Translations under genes and position numbers: made by a program
Assembly: GCA_000333855.2 (NCBI GenBank)
Contig: CM007346.1
Coordinates: 125,673 to 189,672 of the forward strand
DNA length: 64,000 nucleotides
DNA from: Endotrypanum monterogeii
Taxonomy: Eukaryota > Euglenozoa > Kinetoplastea > Trypanosomatida > Trypanosomatidae
Direction of reading: 5' to 3'
Shown: positions 61,713-64,000 of the stretch, one piece after another
Layout: every line of letters begins with the position of its first letter
Position numbering within the stretch: position 1 is the stretch's first letter
Notes under the pieces: generated by a model
Database searches by the model: none
What the model was told of the DNA's origin: nothing
What the model saw: only the letters and a program-made list of their open reading frames with translations

Positions 61713-64000
61713 TCACCCACTGCGAACGAACTGCACACCGCGGCGCATCTTCGTCACACGCACAGAGCTGAGAGGCATTAGCTCGCCGTCAGACATCGAG
61801 ATACCGGCATCCACCTTGATCTCCAGCGCGCGTGCTTTCAAGTAACTCACAAAATCGAGATGAACGTGTGAGCCCGACTCCAGTGCCATGAAGAACTTCA
61901 CCATCTCCAGACGCCCCCCCCGACCTGTGGTGGGGTCGATGCGGCAGTAGACAACGTCAATGGCCCCGTCAGACATGTGTGCCAGAGGTGCCATGAGCAT
62001 ATCCTGCGCCACATCCCGCACATTGCACATGAGCACGATACAGAAATCACCGCGGATGGTCACCCAGGGAAGCTGCTCATCATCGAAGTCGACGACGTCC
62101 TCGTCGAGCAGCTGCTGGTCCGTGAAGGGGGCCAAAGTGGCAGCGGCACTGCTGGCAGGGGCATTGCCTTGAGTGGCATCTCGAGTCGAGTCCTGTGGAG
62201 ACTCCTTCGCCTGTACCGAGGACCTGACCGATGGCGCACCGCAGTGGGCGAAGGTATACTGGCGGCAGTGCGGACAGTCATCGCGCTGTGTGCACACAGG
62301 TATTTCCTCCGATGTTGGCATCTTGCTGCCACTGAGCAGCTTCTCAACTCGCCTGCCATCCTTGGTTTCCCATGGTAGATAACGTAGACTACCGTTGTAG
62401 CGCTGGGGGCCACGCAAAACCATGTAGCCACCGTAGACGTGGAAGCGAGCGTTGCCCATCCACCGCAACGACTCTGAGCCGTGGTCAATGTCGTTAGCTG
62501 CACCAAAAGAAAGCGACATGAAAGATACGCGACTGTGTAGCTCCGGCATTCCCGTCGAGAAACTCACGACATCGCGGTAAACAGCCGAACCGTCTTTTAG
62601 AAACGGTGGACTTGAGCCCACCGCTGTCAGAGTGCCAGACGGCAACCCAATGTCATCCCCCCGTCCCGAGCGCTCCTGCAACTCCGGTGCTTTTTCTTTT
62701 TTATATTTCAAAAATTTTTGTTTTGCGGCATCGAGTTGCCTCGCGCCCATACGAGATCGATGGAACTCGATCATGTCTCCATTCGGGGTGAAGTTCATCA
62801 TCATCAAATCCATGTGCACTGTGTTCAAGTGCACCAGCGATACGGCCGCCTCAGCGAAAGAAAGCACCCCAAGACTTTTTGCTAGGCCGCAAGCGCTTCC
62901 AGTTGCCACTGTCGCAATGAGTGGCACGAGTGAGTCACATCCCTCCTTTACCAAGCGGCTCGCAAGCTCCAAAGCCCGCCGAGCTGTCGACTCACCCGAT
63001 GTCGCGACACTACAGCAACTGCACCCGCGAGCCGTGCTCCCTTCCCGGCCATCTCGGATGGGCGACAAGACCGGGCAGGTGCCGACCTCGGCGAGTGGAG
63101 TCCCTTTGTTGGTACTGCTTGCTTTTGTTAAGACAGCCATCAACGTTTTGTCGCTCTGCGCGGTGAGGCTCTGGGCATTAGCGCAGAATTTGCAAGTCAC
63201 ATTTCCCAAGCAGGATAAGCCGTTTTGCCAAATGTTCGTTGAGTCCGCTTTGTCTGCCTCGGAGGTAACGCTACGCAGCCAGCGCAGCAAGGCAAGCTTG
63301 CGGCGATGAACACCGTTCACCGCTTCGTGCACCATCCCGTCACCGCCGACGGTGACAATGACGGTGTTGTCATTCATTGGGTTCTCCAGGTTTGCTAGAT
63401 AATCCTCACAGTCGTGCGCGCGAGACGTCATGTAAGCCTCATAGGTGTGACGACTGAAGTGAAGCATAGGACGCACCTGCTTCTCGAAGATCGACAGACC
63501 CTTTCCCTTGCCTGACTTGGCACTGATGAAGACTATCATGTGCTTCGAGCCACGCTGGTAGATACGTTGCACCACACGAGACACGATGCAGTGCACCGCT
63601 TCGGCCGAACCGCTCGACTGAAACACAAGTGTGCGGATAGAAGGGTTTTCCCGGCTGCGCTGCTGTACGTAGTGAAAATAGTAGACTGAGCTCGACGCTG
63701 CCGTGGCTATCGAAGTCCCAGGGGTGTGCATATCAGACTGTGGTGAGCTCTGTCCAAAAGAGGGTCCGCTCTGACACAGCGAAATGGAGGAGGCGGTGTT
63801 GACACGGGAGTGTGCAAACACCAATGCATCGTTCTCCTCACCGGTCCCAGACGGGAAGGTGCAAAGGATGCTCCCTGCGCTGCGGTTGTTCTCGGCGTAG
63901 GTGAGTTTGATTGCATCATCGTTTGCTTGACGCACTCGCTGACGTGCGTCTCGCTCGGCAGTGGCTTCGATGTTGATGATGATCCGTACAGGAATTTTCA
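61713..64000 (-). CDS. sphingosine kinase-like lipid kinase, 5' end beyond the window
   Basis: At least 761 residues are encoded and the frame stays open to the window edge, so the N-terminus is missing; the in-frame GTG at 63935 is not a start. The catalytic core shows the glycine-rich SGKGKGLSIFEKQV (about 162-175), where DAG-kinase catalytic domains have SGxGxA, then VGGDGMVHEAVNG (217-229), the family's GGDG nucleotide motif, and IATVATGSACGLAKSLG. The C-terminal sphingosine-kinase part contains ESLRWMGNARFHVYGGYMVL, HMSDGAIDVVYC and SMSDGELMPL. Upstream, RTLVFQSSGSAEAVHCIVSR looks like the end of a PH-like domain seen in ceramide/sphingosine kinases. The enzyme would phosphorylate sphingoid bases; a Leishmania sphingosine kinase of this kind is known (from memory). 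The core carries several inserts, for example about 236-330. Confidence 0.85.
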   Translation of the reverse strand, partial: KIPVRIIINIEATAERDARQRVRQANDDAIKLTYAENNRSAGSILCTFPSGTGEENDALVFAHSRVNTASSISLCQSGPSFGQSSPQSDMHTPGTSIATAASSSVYYFHYVQQRSRENPSIRTLVFQSSGSAEAVHCIVSRVVQRIYQRGSKHMIVFISAKSGKGKGLSIFEKQVRPMLHFSRHTYEAYMTSRAHDCEDYLANLENPMNDNTVIVTVGGDGMVHEAVNGVHRRKLALLRWLRSVTSEADKADSTNIWQNGLSCLGNVTCKFCANAQSLTAQSDKTLMAVLTKASSTNKGTPLAEVGTCPVLSPIRDGREGSTARGCSCCSVATSGESTARRALELASRLVKEGCDSLVPLIATVATGSACGLAKSLGVLSFAEAAVSLVHLNTVHMDLMMMNFTPNGDMIEFHRSRMGARQLDAAKQKFLKYKKEKAPELQERSGRGDDIGLPSGTLTAVGSSPPFLKDGSAVYRDVVSFSTGMPELHSRVSFMSLSFGAANDIDHGSESLRWMGNARFHVYGGYMVLRGPQRYNGSLRYLPWETKDGRRVEKLLSGSKMPTSEEIPVCTQRDDCPHCRQYTFAHCGAPSVRSSVQAKESPQDSTRDATQGNAPASSAAATLAPFTDQQLLDEDVVDFDDEQLPWVTIRGDFCIVLMCNVRDVAQDMLMAPLAHMSDGAIDVVYCRIDPTTGRGGRLEMVKFFMALESGSHVHLDFVSYLKARALEIKVDAGISMSDGELMPLSSVRVTKMRRGVQFVRSG

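Overview
The window looks like nuclear DNA of a kinetoplastid of the Leishmania type. Every gene I can support lies on the minus strand. None has an intron. Genes are separated by 0.7-4 kb spacers full of (CA)n, (TA)n, poly-A and homopolymer tracts. Several starts are preceded, on the mRNA strand, by a pyrimidine tract and an AG, as expected for spliced-leader trans-splicing. I see no strand switch, so the window is best read as part of one polycistronic unit transcribed from right to left. From memory, not checked, the set sphingosine kinase / PDI / cpn10 fits Leishmania chromosome 26; the species cannot be fixed from the sequence.

Layout in transcription order (right to left): a sphingosine kinase cut by the right edge (61713-64000); a 4 kb gene-free spacer; a pentapeptide-repeat protein with a mitochondrial-type N-terminus (56128-57717); a syntaxin-6-type Qc-SNARE (54217-54969); EMC7, a subunit of the ER membrane protein complex (52690-53370); a two-thioredoxin-domain protein disulfide isomerase (49564-50706); CFAP61, a flagellar axoneme protein (43235-47662); a cpn10 gene (41814-42116); a hot-dog thioesterase-like protein (38289-39488); two further cpn10 copies on either side of a 43-N assembly gap (36527-37237); a PPR protein with a C-terminal membrane segment (33575-34759); a taxilin-like coiled coil (31643-32641); a probable mitochondrial protein of unknown role (28943-30958); an ApaG-domain protein (25461-27239); a Roadblock/LAMTOR3-like protein (23950-24402); a protein with a possible degenerate SPOUT domain (20794-22884); a type II membrane glycosyltransferase (17513-19285); two large unknown proteins (12504-15923 and 6238-10638, the latter multi-pass); a leucine-rich-repeat protein (3717-5099); and a TRF4-type nucleotidyltransferase (91-1875).

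The genes do not form a pathway. As usual in trypanosomatids they share transcription and not function, although ER/secretory proteins (PDI, EMC7, SNARE, glycosyltransferase) and mitochondrial ones (cpn10, PPR, others) are well represented. Regulation would be expected after transcription, through UTRs. I found no mobile element, CRISPR array, tRNA or rRNA that I can support. The most useful observations are a probable false duplication of cpn10 at the gap, two cpn10 genes identical in coding sequence but with unrelated flanks, a perfect 17-bp hairpin around a (CA)12 loop upstream of the isolated cpn10, a membrane-anchored PPR protein, and a possible degenerate SPOUT domain. Start codons were chosen as the first in-frame ATG with plausible context; several frames stay open further upstream only through GTG/TTG codons or translated UTR.
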